Shown: positions 23,296-34,510, counted from the first letter of the stretch. The stretch is DNA of 64,000 bases from Sclerodactyla briareus (GCA_026419785.1 JAODTK010001221.1:434001-498000), one strand, 5' to 3'. The notes: generated by a model not told the origin, from the letters alone. Translations and numbers: made by a program.

Positions 23296-24238
23296 CGGTA
23301 CTGAATGGAATAAATCCTCTCCTTGATGAACTTCCCCTCCGCGTCCAGAAACCTCTCCGGCCAGAATCTCTCCGTGTCCTCCCACTTGTGCCCTCGGTGA
23401 AGAGGATGTGGAAATGGGTATCAATATAGATCTTTCGGGACACGGAACCCGTGGAGGTATATCGGATGAAGCGACATGCGGCTAAACTGATATTGACGCT
23501 GTCCCAGATGATGTTTCAGAATCACAGCCTCGGATAGGGAGTCATCTCGGTCCGATATCGTGGCAGTCGATTCCGACCAATGACTCGTCGAGCTGTTCGC
23601 GCAGTTTTTCCTCTATGTCTGGGTTAGGAGCAAGAAAACGACAACCACCGGAGGGTTTTCGCTGTCGACTCGGTGCCGGCGGGCCAAGAGGTCACCAATA
23701 TTCCAAAGACATATTGTCTTCGGTAAAAACCCCCCCCGGGTTTTCTGCGAGATCAGAGCCCAGTTTTGATTTTCTATCTCGAGCACATACTAATCCATCA
23801 TCCTTAACGTCATCTGAGGCGAGGTTCCCACTAGCTTGTTCTCCTCTACATCGCGTCGTGCAACTTAGGTGTGTACCATGTTATCACTGAGTGTTGTGCC
23901 GCTACGATGGATATACTTGTGAAGGGAGAATGTTACGGCTCATCCGCAATTGTCCCGTTTCCATGTTCTCGTTGAGTTTCTGAAGATTATCTGGAAATAT
24001 CGTCGTTATAATCGAATCGCCGACCGAAACACCGGGGGACGAGATCACGTTCGATACAGCTTATTCAGTAGGGTGGCTGAGGTCCAGGGTCTTTCCTTCC
24101 ACTTTAAGATTGCCTTCGGTAAGAAGTTCGCCTCGGTCGCCACGCGTTCTTCGAGCTTGCCTTTGCCACCTCCAAACTCTGCAAATTGGACAAACTTTCT
24201 CTGTTCCTGCCAAAGACGTCCACTGGAAAACACCAAAC
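23296..24238 (-). CDS. P450 gene 1, exon 2: helix C to PERF region
   Basis: An acceptor AG precedes 24,238, and the exon opens with LVFSSGRLWQEQRKF, the helix C region with its WxxxR-like motif. Then come KLEERVATEANFL, AVSNVI and, in a shifted frame, GRRFDYNDDIS, the standard CYP2 'VSFGxRFDY' block. NENMETGQL and YVLEIENQN follow. The I-helix reads AGTES/T near 23,660-23,687, matching (A/G)Gx(E/D)T. PDIEEKLREQLDE, the K-helix block EAVIL and the strand GFRVPKDLY follow, then ERFLDAEGKF (PERF). The exon ends in a PFST-like haem-loop start at 23,296 before a GTGAG donor. Several frame changes are present across 943 bases. Confidence 0.8.
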
Positions 24239-24479
24239 CTGCCAAATAAATAGCAAATGAAACGTTTCCGCACGAACGTTAGTTTGAGTAGCCGGATACA
24301 CAGATAAAACATGCGATCGGCGCCCCAGTGTCTCGTCTGGTTCGGCGATCATTGTTCTTCTATCATACCCATGCAAACAATGTCAAGGCATTCCAAGATT
24401 GCCTTGGGGGGGGGAAATGTGGTATTAGCTTTTAGCATGACAGCTACTATCACTGCCCAATTTCACTTTAAGGACTGAT

Positions 24480-26600
24480 TATTGACATGTCTACCAAATG
24501 ATTATTAAGTTTTCTGGAAATGGGACCTTGATTGCCTACCTTGCAATTAGACCAATTAATACTTGATTATTCCAGTGACCTATTTCCTAATTTAAATAAC
24601 TCCAGGACAATAGTGGACTGCCTAATATTGTTGTCATGGAATCCAATGCGCAATTACCCATCAAATACCCCCAGTGACTCCATAGATGTTAAGTTTATTT
24701 GGGAATTGGTTAAATGCAACCGAACCAATAATCTATCTTTATTAAACGAAGAACTTGAACTATGCAAATTAGACACGCCTGAATGGCCCTCCAGTGACCT
24801 TACTTCTATGTTTGAAATGATGGGGCTAAGACAAAAACTTGTGGAATTAGGCCAAATTATGCAAATTGATGACCTCCAGTGACCCTGAGCCAATGTTAAA
24901 ATTTTCGGAACAAGGTAGCGTCTACCCACCCGGTTTCATGTTACAGTAACATCTTGGAACTATACCCCCTACTTGTTCAAATCACTTTTAAGATTTTAAA
25001 TGTCACATTAGCACTGCTATACACAACAAAATGTCTTGACCGCATCGATATTGAAAACATTGGAATCAATACGGACTGTAAATAGGTTCCTCGCTATATG
25101 ATAATACCAGCCCTGTATTATAACCCAACACATAGCAGGTTTCCGCCTCCAATGTCTTTCAGCTGTTTAGCATTCACGATGCTATTTCACAACAAATAAT
25201 AACGCACCTGATCCTACCTTTTAGGACATATATTTTCATGCCAATTATCCCATGGATAATGAGCACCATGGCTCAACATATCAGCCATATCGCATAGCAG
25301 TTTTTGGGGGTTGTTGCAGAAAATGCTCTTATTGCAGTTTTTTCTTCTATAAGGTCCTTGAATGACCTTTGATACATAACCGTTCTCAATGAAAATAATT
25401 TACCCTTATGATATGCATTTGTCCCAAAATGTCAGCCATATCGCTACATCACTAGTGCGAAAGTTTGTTGCAGAAAATGTTATTATTTTACAATTTTTTT
25501 TTTTACCTTGAATGACCTTTCCATGACGTTTTTATGAAACATGCGTGGCTATGTGATTCCCAAGCCCCAAAAGCATATGTTAATCATACACCCGCCCTAT
25601 GCTATCGCACAAAGTTATCAAAACGCCCTTTAACCTCTTGTCACTTGAAGACCAGTGTCGGATCGAGTGGGGGGGGCGGGATTGTTTTCGTCTATGTGCA
25701 CACAGAGCCGCTATCACATTATCCAAAAAATGTTTTTTTTTTTTTTTTTACTGTTTTTTTATTTCTTGGCCCTGTAACTCCTAAAATAACCACATTTTCT
25801 TAGACTTTGCCTTTGACCTTTTGACCGCGTCCTTTAGATGTTTTGTTTTTTGATCCACTAAACCCAAAAAGTACCATGACAAATCTTTATGAGCACCCTA
25901 ACGCCCTCATTTCATCGTTTTGGCCTTTTAACAAAACTCCAAAAATTGCGTAAGTTTAGGCCAATTTATTCACATTAAATGACTTTCCTTACCTTGGCAC
26001 GGTTGTTTAAAATTATCGGGATTGAAGGTGGCACCCATCCTCCACCAGTTTTCATCACGGATTACCAACTTTAAAATCTGCATAAATTATGACAATAATG
26101 ATATTAATGCGAATCAGTAACATCAGATGACCTTTGAGTGACCTCTGTCCTACTGTAAAAATGTATCGGGATTTTCACATTGAACCATGTCCACCGAGTT
26201 TTTGGTCCTAAAATCCACAAACTTTTTTGAAAATCGTAGAAATTATCAAATTAGCTTACTTAATTAGGCATATATAATGCCAGATATCTAATCAGTTCGT
26301 GAACAGCACTGCTCGTTGTTATAAGTCTGAACTGCATAAAACCAATGCCTCTACCGACAGAATATCTGCACACAGCCTTTGGGACAATTTTTCATTAAAT
26401 ATGCATATGTATGCATTAGAATGGTCTTTCGGCGAAGAGTGGATGCACATTGACAACTCCTCTCTCCACCGCATACCTCCACAAAAGTTTCCGCATGACG
26501 TCTTTCACGGTTCAGGAGAAATTGAACCCGCACATTCGGATGACAGACAGACCGACCGTCATCGAGACACACACACCAAAGTGATCACTAGGTCTTCCTG
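24480..26600 (+). repeat. Family C degenerate tandem repeats inside intron 1 of P450 gene 1
   Basis: Two sub-arrays are visible. At 24,480-24,960 units of about 115-130 bases recur around GACCTCCAGTGACC with neighbouring phrases GCAAATTAGACAC and CGGAACAAGGTAG. At 25,281-25,590 a unit of about 155 bases recurs around TCAGCCATATCGC, TTGTTGCAGAAAATG and CTTGAATGACCTTT. TGACCT half-sites are common and include a DR4-spaced pair at 24,870-24,885 and a DR5-spaced pair at 26,128-26,144. The 116-codon plus frame at 24,532-24,882 is the repeat read through and is not a gene. Confidence 0.65.
26128..26144 (-). promoter_or_regulatory. TGACCT pair with DR5 spacing in P450 gene 1 intron 1
   Basis: TGACCT occurs at 26,128-26,133 and 26,139-26,144 with a five-base spacer. 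This is the DR5 arrangement known for retinoic acid receptor sites. It is in the same orientation as the P450 gene when read as AGGTCA on minus. Binding is not shown. Confidence 0.35.
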
Positions 26601-26812
26601 AACCAAATCAGCAGACAAAACCTAATACCCCACATCGCATCGCAACGAATGCTCCTCACACTATTGCCTCTGAGGATGGGATTCATAGATGCGTTGCGGG
26701 CTGGTACTCATGGGAAAAAATCGCTAATTTAACGTGCAACTGAGCAGGGGCTATGTTTGAATATGCTTATTTAGTTTGCGAAGATATATCAAAGTAGCAA
26801 AAATGATACAAA

Positions 26813-26855
26813 TTATATATATATATATACTATATATTATATATATTATTATATC

Positions 26856-26888
<33 letters not shown>

Positions 26889-26907
26889 TATATATATATT
26901 ATATAAT

Positions 26908-26938
<31 letters not shown>

Positions 26939-26960
26939 GTATATATAATATAATAACGAA
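26813..26960. repeat. (AT)n microsatellite
   Basis: About 150 bases of nearly pure AT/TA repeats. The isoleucine-tyrosine reading frames on both strands across it are artefacts. Confidence 0.9.
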
Positions 26961-26979
26961 GACCAAGCAACGCTGAATA

Positions 26980-27215
26980 TGCGGAATAGGCACCATGTAC
27001 CAATGCTTATACGGAATGGGGCGTATCACCGCGATGAATTCTATGAATATCTTCTTCAAAAAGCCAAGCAGCGACAATATGCACGGTCTTTTCGCATAAA
27101 CTTACCAGTGTTTCTTCTTCTGAACCAAAACGTCGTTCCCGTAATAGGTGATTTTCACGATCCAGCGGATACGCATACCATCTATGGAATCCCGCCTAAT
27201 AATGATTCCATTTAG
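26980..27215 (-). repeat. Segment homologous to the 3' flank of P450 gene 2
   Basis: Read on minus, this stretch aligns with 39,785-40,020 in the same orientation. Shared pieces are GGAATCC, a GTGAAAATCA-centred block, GCATATTGTCG and GGCTTTTTGAAGAAGATATTC. In gene 2 it directly follows exon 3; here it lies in the middle of intron 1 of gene 1. It could be a displaced 3' untranslated region, the remnant of a third P450 copy, or an interspersed repeat. Confidence 0.5.
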
Positions 27216-27861
27216 GCCTACCTCATGAACATAATGGACTCAGTTTCGTGATGTCTCCAGTTTGCGAACGAGGTGTTAAATACAGTAGAGAGGTGGTGCA
27301 TTCGGCAATATTTGAGTATTCAAAGCGAGAGAGAAAACATCGAATGGCTTGAATTTTACGATGTGACGCGAACAGGCACAAATAAGCACACCTTAAAATG
27401 ATCAAGACTATTAAATGGCATCACAGTTCCATGTCGATTTCAACTATAAATAGAATGAAATCAGCCAGAACTTAGGGGCAAAAAGATTTCTTCGTCGTTG
27501 CCGAAGCGAGAGTGTACCATGGTTATAACTCCACAGTCCAATGTAACACAAATCTGAGTTCTTCTGCTCAGATGATGGAGAGGGCATATGTGTTGCAGAC
27601 ATGAAGCTGCGAAACCCCATTGTTTTCAATACAGTTCAAGGTCATTTGAAGTCAGGAGAGGCCCAAAAATGGAAAACGCGTGGATAGCCTATGACAGAAG
27701 GGGATTGCAAGCATCAATGAACTTCGAAGTAGGCATAAGGAAGGAATGAATCCCATTGTTTTAATGACAGAGTCGAGGTTGTTCAAGGCACGGAAGAGAC
27801 CAGCAACGAAAAGGCCTCTATGAGCATGATATTAGCCATATTGCACGCACCGTGGGATCTA
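27216..27861. repeat. Short degenerate repeat around CCCATTGTTTT; otherwise empty
   Basis: Two loosely matching blocks occur at 27,613 (AAACCCCATTGTTTTCAATAC, then AAGGTCATTTGAAGTC) and 27,747 (GAATCCCATTGTTTTAATGAC, then GTTGTTCAAGG), about 134 bases apart. The phrase resembles that of families A and B. No gene seen. Confidence 0.4.
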
Positions 27862-28444
27862 TTAAAGGGCAAGTCCAGCCAAAAATATCTGAATGTCCCA
27901 TACTGATTGTGGCATTGAAATCATGCCCCAATCAAACTATTGGTTACATTTTATAGCATGATTCGGTTAAAGGTAAACAAATGATTCTGAATTTATCACT
28001 GCGAAGCTTGCAATTGGCATTGGCACATTTGATGACGTCATGATCTACCAGTTCTTGTAAAAGGACACGATTGAAGAAATATTATCGTTAACCTTTTCCT
28101 AATAATTGGTAGATAGGACATCATAAAAAGGTACAGGTTTGCCCAAATCCCCAACTTATATGACATTTGAGGGAAGCCATAATCTTCCCAACCGAACATG
28201 CTATAAACTGAGAACATTCTAACACCAAAAAGAGTATTAATTTGGCGTGGGTTCTGGGTTGTTGCCTTTAATATAAGGACCAGGGGTTGCGAATAAAATG
28301 AGGGGGAGTCATATCGTCCTACGCGGAAGAATCGCGCTGAATCCGTTTTAGGGGTGTGGTAATCCTGGTCAAGAGATGAAAAGCTATTGTAAAAGATATC
28401 TGCCAAAATTGAAAAATCTGTGGAGTCGAAACCTGGACTGTAAG
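27862..28444. mobile_element. Probable second TTAA-type MITE
   Basis: The left boundary TTAAAGGGCAAGTCCAGCC closely parallels that of the MITE at 1,991 (TTAAAGGGCAACTGCAGG). A matching AGTCCAG inverse occurs near 28,433-28,440, giving a similar length of about 580 bases. The right terminus is poorly conserved, so the inverted repeat is weak. The 137-codon minus frame at 28,038-28,451 does not resemble a transposase. Confidence 0.35.
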
Positions 28445-28793
28445 GTGGCAATTATAGAGGAAATCTCCATTTTTCGATCAAGGTCATTTAGGTAACCGCC
28501 TGCGCAACATACCTCATCTTCTCATCAAGCTGACCCTTCCGTTTTTTTTTTTGTCTCAATGCAACTGCGCACGCTGCTGTCAAAATAGCTTCGGCCGTAT
28601 ACCATTGAGAGAGAGACTGGACAATTCATCCATCGCTGCTCGGAAATATTGATTGGTAGGTATTCTGAAGAAATTAATCATGAACCAACTGAAGTAACTA
28701 AAAGCATTCAAGAGACCCCCGGATTCCTGTATAAACTAGCTAGCTATTGATGGATGGATGAATGGAACCGGACAAGATAGAGATATATAGATA
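28445..28793. other. No gene seen
   Basis: Intron 1 of P450 gene 1. There is a short T-run near 28,541 and nothing recognisable. Confidence 0.4.
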
Positions 28794-28985
28794 GAAAGCA
28801 TTTATATAGCGCCTATTCCCACAAAGGCCTCTAGGCGCTTACTTAACATAAAAAAAAAAAAAAAAAAAACAGACAGACAGATAGAACATAGATAGATAGA
28901 TAGATAGATAGATAGAATTAGAGAGACTAGGAGAGAGATAGATAGATAGATAGATAGATAGATTAGTAGATAGATAGATAGATGA
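28794..28985 (+). repeat. Poly-A-tailed hairpin element inside a GATA microsatellite
   Basis: A block of about 50 bases (AAGCATTTATATAGCGCCTA ... AGGCGCTTAC) with self-complementary GCGCCT/AGGCGC ends in a 20-base A-run at 28,850-28,870. It is followed by CAGA and then a GATA array to 28,985. GATA-like repeats (ATAGATATATAGATAG) also precede it, so the block appears inserted in the microsatellite. The A-tail suggests retroposition. The long isoleucine-tyrosine-leucine frame on minus is the GATA array read through. Confidence 0.55.
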
Positions 28986-29639
28986 AAGGGATTGTCGGCA
29001 AATGTGAGGTTTGTGATAATTATTGAGTGAACAAAATCGTGAGACAATCCTCTTACTATCACAAAAAACGGTACTTCGCTCAATATACCCATTCTCTCAT
29101 ATTTCTCAGCCCTCAAGCGGGATGCCCAAATTCGTTCCACCTTCCTGTTGTTCCCCTCTCGACTGGCCTCACATTACTCCTGACTCACCAGACCCACACC
29201 CCCTCCTCCACGACTGGCCCCTCAAAATCTCCTGTCACCCCCACCCCCCTCCACTCCTCCCATGAACACATTGTCACTTTGCCCTCTATCATACATCCTT
29301 GAAAGGCTGTTTAGGATCTTAAATTTTGTTCAGCTCTGTATCGCAAAGAAATAATAATAACGTTATCGTTCTATTCATCTTATTTGTCAGGCTGTCTCTC
29401 TGTCAGTGGACTACAATGGTTCTGGTCACTGCGATGTTTGTGGTAACACAACCTTACACGGAGTAATCTCATAATTACGACACCGTGGGCAAATTAACGT
29501 GACTTCACCATTCGAGGAGATAGTGATTTAAATGGCAAAAGTAACGAGTGAGGATTCACTACGCATTTCCAATTTGGAGAACATTCAACCCACCCCCCCC
29601 CCCCACCCCAACTCATTCCATGCAAACTGCTACGTGACA

Positions 29640-29716
29640 ACAAGTCCCGTGGAAATCGAACCCCGAAGTCCGCGGCAGACGGTTTCTGCTACCATTAGAC
29701 TATACGCGCGTCGGTC
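29640..29716 (-). mobile_element. tRNA-like sequence (pseudo-tRNA or SINE head)
   Basis: On minus the sequence has an A-box TAGTCTAATGG, a stem GCAGA/TCTGC at the anticodon position with a short loop, and a B-box GGTTCGATTTCC in correct order and spacing. The acceptor stem does not pair and the anticodon loop is not standard, so a functional tRNA is unlikely. It lies just 3' of exon 1 of P450 gene 1, on the same strand. Confidence 0.4.
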
Positions 29717-29751
29717 CATAATTGGTTCCCGTTCCAACCACCCAACTTAAC

Positions 29752-30142
29752 CGTCCCCGGGTCTACCGAGGAAATGTCGAACTTGATCCTGTCCTGGATT
29801 TCCGGATGCGTCAGCATGTCTTAATGGACTGGGAATCGTTCAAGACGATCACGTTGGCGGTGCCGAGCTTCATGCTTGTAGATAGGCCCAAACCGATGGT
29901 ACAGGTCTTGGAAGGCCCTCTGTGGGCCCACCGACCACGCCTTGTAGACCAGCCGAGGCAGCGCCCCAAACACGGGGATCCCAAGGGGGGCCAGGTGGCG
30001 CATTCTTCTCACGCTTCAAGGAACGAGACTTTAGTTTCCAGAACGTGAGACTCGACAAAACGGGTAGTGACAGGATATTCCGAAGGATACCCAACCCATA
30101 GTCGTCGTTCGCCTATGCCACCTTCGAAGAAATCTGAAACAT
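29752..30142 (-). CDS. P450 gene 1, exon 1: membrane anchor, proline hinge, helix A and beta 1 region
   Basis: A start codon at 30,142 is followed by MFQISSKVA, one in-frame stop, then YGLGILRNILSLPVLSSL (hydrophobic anchor), basic KLKSRSLKREKN, and the proline-rich hinge PPGPP. Continuing in neighbouring frames are GIPVFGALPRLVYKAW, GPQRAFQDLYHRFGPIY and LGTANVIVLND, all typical of CYP2-clan proteins (FGPI/VY and the VVLN-like strand). It ends with EIQDR and a FDISSVDPG-like segment at 29,752, followed by GTTAAGT as donor. At least two frame changes occur. Exon 1 of gene 2 (50,756-51,120) is clearly homologous. Choice of start is provisional. Confidence 0.75.
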
Positions 30143-31297
30143 CAAATCCAACACAGGTGGGAGCCCACTACCGTTCGCAACACTGCAGACTGGCTGTGAG
30201 TAACCAGGCCTAGCACTACTGGGACCATACTGTGTCTATGCCTTACCGATAGGCTACCTACAATGAAGACATCGCGTTGTAAATCTGTCAATTATTAATG
30301 GTATACGAGTCATTGCTGTCTGGCAATAACCAGCTGCGCTCTTGAACAAGCCTACAGCCAGATAGCACCATATAGACATATATGTATATGGATGCAGTGA
30401 GCGACAGTATATCGTCGATAACCGGAATTTATCGCAGGATTGCTGCTAAAGTACCCGTTTACCTCCACTTGAGCATGGAATTATTATTCTGACCAGAGCT
30501 GCAGGTATGTGTCTTCGTTCATAAGCCCTGAGGGAGTTCAGTAGGCCTATGGTAAATGGAACTGAGTGGTTTAGTAGTTACCTATACCAGAGCCTCATTC
30601 GACCAAAATAGACGGTGTTACAGGAAATAGTTGGTTACTATACCCGAGCAGAGCGCGCTATCATTTTGACGATGAAACACTCTAAGAGTTGCTAACAACG
30701 AAACTTACAGCTCTTTTTTGGGGGTCATTTTTGCACTATAACAATTGGTTTGTCTACCATTGGTCAGTACAAAGAGAGGATTTAAGATTCAGTTGAATTC
30801 TCCTACGTCACACATGCTCTATAAGCTTGGGTTGCGTGGGCGTCGATATTGCCTCGCATGCGGAGTTTCCCCGAATCTTCCATCTTTCTTTTCCATCCTC
30901 CCCATATACTTACCCTCCCTTTCTCCTCTCAGCCATGCCTCTTCACTCTTCATCCAACCTTGCCAATATTTCCAAGCTGTCCTTCTTGTTCACGGGCCTG
31001 TCGAGAGAGCACTCTGCCTCGACCCCCTACAGATACCCTGTGGATTCGACCCAACATCCCTATGTCTAAAAGGCCTAAAAATTATATCAGTCAGTCTCGC
31101 ATAGACTTACCCCCAGGTTGAATGGTGGGTGCGGAGTCCGCTGACCGTGGGCTGTCGCGAACTCCTATATCGTGCCCACAGCCCCCATGGTTGACTGGTA
31201 TGCCTCCAGGTCATGTTTTTTTTTTTCATCTCGCAGTTCCGCTGGTTGCTGATAGCAAGGTTGCTATGTTACTGGTTCGGTGTTTGTCCGGGTAGCG
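30143..31297. other. No gene recognised (5' flank of P450 gene 1)
   Basis: This is the presumed promoter side of gene 1. I see no clear TATA box at a fitting distance. The proline-rich plus-strand frames at 30,745-31,121 show no family resemblance. Confidence 0.4.
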
Positions 31298-31425
31298 TGT
31301 GTGTTTACGGTGTGTGCGTGTGGTGCGTGTGTGTGTGTGGTGTCTGCTGTGTGTGTGTGTGTTGTGTTGTGTGTGTTTGTGCGTGTGTGTGGTGGTGTGT
31401 GTGTGTGTGTGGTGTGTGTTGAGTG
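31298..31425 (+). repeat. (GT)n-rich microsatellite
   Basis: Imperfect GT/TGTG repeats cover about 125 bases. The cysteine-valine-rich frame across it is an artefact. Confidence 0.85.
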
Positions 31426-32402
31426 TTTGAAAGAGGTGCGTGCGTGATAGGGTGTGCAGGAATTCTGGGACTTATAATAAGTGGTAGTTGATCGTATAAT
31501 GATCTCTATTTGGGGTATAGAATTGAAGAATTAACAATTCTCAGTAACATCCTATCCTCTCTGATGCATTGGAATGACCGAATTACTCACCGATCCATAA
31601 AACATACATATGCCTTTGGCTGTTGAGACTGTATCCTTCGAAGACATGAACCTTTTTGAAAAAGTTTGTCTAATTTCTTTCAGTAATTGGCAGTATCCTC
31701 TCTAATGCATTAGAAACACGGCTTTGTATATTGACTGCAAAGCTCTTCTATGCGAACATGAACCCAATTCCGGCCATTACACTCCACATGGGTAATGCAA
31801 GGGAGGCGGAAACACGCGTTCAAGCTGTAGGTATCAATTCTGAGACTCCCACTCTATTGTTCGCCCAGTTTTTCGCCAGTGGGGTGCGATTGAGAAGGGC
31901 TGGGCGGGGATATGGCCTCTACAATGCACGTCGGTTTTTTGAGCGACCATGTGTAATGAGATAGTTAGTTTTGGAGAGGGAAAAGGAGTGGAAACGAGGG
32001 TAAAACCCAGCGGAAGCGAAGGGAAGGAGACGGTTAATATTCAAGTTCGATTTTTGTCAATGTTACTTAAATGAACAAGATATGGTGACTCTGTCCCAAC
32101 CCCTCTGCCTGAAAAAGGAGCATCACATTAAAAGCCGAGAACTGGGGCCCAGAATTTGGTCAATTGCGCGATCCACTGGTTTCTTCCACAGTCATCCATG
32201 TGCAAACAATTATGAGTTCATTCAATGTGTGCTTACCAGATTTTGCTGTATTAGCATTTATTGAAACAGCTACTAATAGTGACCCCACCAAGTTCAAATT
32301 AATATGGACTGATTATTGACCATATCTGACCAAAGGAGTATTTGTGGAACTGTGATAAACTTGCCAAATTTATGCGAAATAGACGCACTGAATCACTCCT
32401 CA
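31426..32402. other. No gene seen; 22-base direct repeat at 31,552 and 31,693
   Basis: TATCCTCTCTGATGCATTGG and TATCCTCTCTAATGCATTAG recur about 141 bases apart, suggesting two decayed units of a tandem repeat. No gene recognised. Confidence 0.45.
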
Positions 32403-32633
32403 CACTCTAAAAACAGTTTAGGAATTACATACTTTTTAAACGCTACTTCGAGACAGCAGTTCAAAACCAGAGAGAGGAGAAAACGCGGTTTAATGCTAAA
32501 TATAGTGTCGAATTTATAAACATATGTTTAATTGCTTAATAAACAGCGCTGGAGAATAAACCGCGTTTTTGAAAGTTGTTTCGACAATAGTGTTTAGAAA
32601 GGTGTTTAATCCCTGAACACTGTTTTCATAGTG
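32403..32633. mobile_element. Small MITE with CACT(A/C)T-type terminal inverted repeats
   Basis: The left end CACTCTAAAAACAGTTTAGG pairs with the reverse complement of the right end, CACTATGAAAACAGTGTTC, over about 28 bases with a few differences. Internal inverted copies AACGCGGTTTA (32,483) and TAAACCGCGTT (32,557) add to the fold-back. The element is 231 bases long and non-coding. TA-rich flanks suggest a Tc1/mariner-like origin, but the target duplication is not clean. Confidence 0.5.
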
Positions 32634-33880
32634 TAGTATTGCCCCATTTTTTTAGTCCTGCAGACAGGCAAAATGGAACCTATGCCCCCCCCCCAAGTCC
32701 TCCACACTTCCCATTCCATTATACACACATTTTCCCTGGACAGACTGGTATGGTTTGTGGCACTGCAGTAATGACATAATCCTTCACCCATGCTGTCCTC
32801 CATGATCAACAGTGGGTCTGTGTTATACTGGGCCAGTCTTAAAGGACCCCACAACCTATAACTTGTCAATTGTTTTTACTTGTGTATTAGCTCTCAGTGT
32901 AGCCATGCATACACTAACTCCCACAAATTGTGACGAATTCGATGATTTGTTTAGGGGCATTCTCAAAAAGTATGAAGGAGGCCAATCTAATTAGGTAATC
33001 AAAAAGAGTACTAACAGTTGTGTATTACTGGCAAGAGGGAGGGGTGGAGTGCCCCTTGACAGGTTTCATGGGAAAGAAAGCTTTGATTGAAATACCGGGA
33101 GGTAGGTTGCAGGCAGAAAACATTCCTGTTTGATGCACTGTTTCCAACAATAGCGGTACATGATGTAAGACCCCCTCACCGCAGGGTGACCAGTCCAGAA
33201 AACACAAAATCGACCCCAGCACAACCGGGAACAGATACCATACTATACTACCCCCCACCCCATCACGACAGGTCTCTGCGCACAACTGCAAACAATTGAG
33301 TTTTTGAGCTGAGTTGGGCTTACAACAGTTAGATGAAAACCTCTCTGAAGGCCTCAGTGAAAATTAGAATTGTAGATGTCTCCAAAAACCTATTTCTGTT
33401 AAAGAAAAATCTACATCAATTAGACAAGAGAACAGATATCTTTTAGCATCTGGGGCAATGACAGAATGACCCGTAATTGTCCCGGAAGGACCCCGTAATT
33501 TAAAGTTTGTCCTATGTGAACGACACTTGCCGGATGGGGACAAAAGCAGGGTCATTTTGAAGTCACGAGGTCAAATCTGTTTATTTTTTGTGATTTCCAA
33601 ACTTTGTCAGAATTAACAATCCAGTGGGGAATGGGAGGGTAATTGGTTTCTTCTCCATAAAAGTAGTAGAAGAAAGAGAAGGGGGCAGTGAAGGAGAAAG
33701 GGTAATATTTAGCATTCCAAGTGTGCGACTATATAGAATTTTAAGTAAACAATATCTAATATCTAATATAAGGGGTAAATTTACAAGTTTTCTGTTTGGA
33801 CTTATCAGCCATAGCCTGTCAGCTATGGCCAGGAATCGCGACACAGTTTTGTTTCTTGTCTCATTTTAAATTCTCAGGAC
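32634..33880. other. No gene recognised
   Basis: C-run at 32,684-32,694. Frames at 32,606-33,299 and 33,581-33,869 do not match a known family. No repeat recognised. Confidence 0.45.
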
Positions 33881-34510
33881 CAGTGGACCACACACTTAAT
33901 AACGTTCCAAGGAAATTCAAGGAACTTGAACATTTGCAGATGAAGCAATAGATCTACACATTGAATACCCCCACGACATCGAGTAATTTGTTAAATTTTG
34001 GAGGACTAACGGTAGACCATACCAATCAGCTTCAGGAATTCGAATAAACTATGCAAAACATACACACTGAATGACCCTCCAGTGACCTCCAGTCTCAGTT
34101 TTAAAAAAAGTTGGAGAGTGAAAGTAAGAAGCCCCTACCCACAAGTTTCCATGAAATCCAGCAAACTAAAGAATGATGCACAAATTATTGCAAATTAGAC
34201 ACGTTAAAAAATGACCTCCAGTGACCCTGAAGCCATGGTAAAAAAAATAATCAAGACCAAAAGCAACTTTCAAACCGGGTGTTTCAAAAAATGACCCTAA
34301 CTCAACAAGATTTCGCATAATTATGCAAATTGAACACTTTGAATACATCCAATGAACCCGATCTTAGAAAAATTTCGGGTAACTAAGGTCGAACATATCC
34401 ACTGTAGTTTCGTCGTGAGAATCCGACATCTTGTTGGCGCATAAATTAGCAAATTTAGACAACTTATTAACATAGCTATAACCCTGGACATTACCCTATT
34501 TAATTAGACC
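33881..34510 (+). repeat. Family C tandem repeats, second locus
   Basis: Units of about 120-130 bases share the phrases TTATGCAAATT, GACAC and GACCTCCAGTGACC with 24,480-24,960. TGACCT...TGACC pairs with a CCAG spacer occur at 34,078-34,096 and 34,212-34,227, equal to DR4 spacing on minus. The array lies 5' of P450 gene 1 and 3' of gene 2. Confidence 0.65.

Larger units (their letters stand above)
20925..30142 (-). pseudogene. Cytochrome P450 gene 1 (CYP2 clan), three exons, frame-disrupted as read
   Basis: The three exons below together encode about 500 residues, the usual length of a microsomal P450. They read in order N-terminal anchor and proline hinge, helices C to K with the PERF region, and haem-binding C-terminus. 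The product would be an endoplasmic-reticulum monooxygenase that uses electrons from NADPH-P450 reductase; the substrate cannot be predicted. Intron 1 is about 5.5 kb and holds family C repeats, an AT microsatellite, a TTAA-type element and a displaced segment shared with the 3' flank of gene 2. Intron 2 is about 2.2 kb. Several one-base gaps break the frame, but splice junctions match those of gene 2. It may be an intact gene with consensus errors or a decayed copy; I cannot decide. Confidence 0.75.

Noticed and set aside
24532-24882. 116-codon plus frame with balanced composition
   Set aside because: It coincides with family C repeat units and changes frame between units.
26751-29140. Long frames rich in Ile-Tyr or Ile-Tyr-Leu-Ser
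   Set aside because: They are the AT and GATA microsatellites translated.
29640-29716. Functional tRNA gene
   Set aside because: A- and B-boxes are present but the acceptor stem does not pair and the anticodon loop is abnormal.
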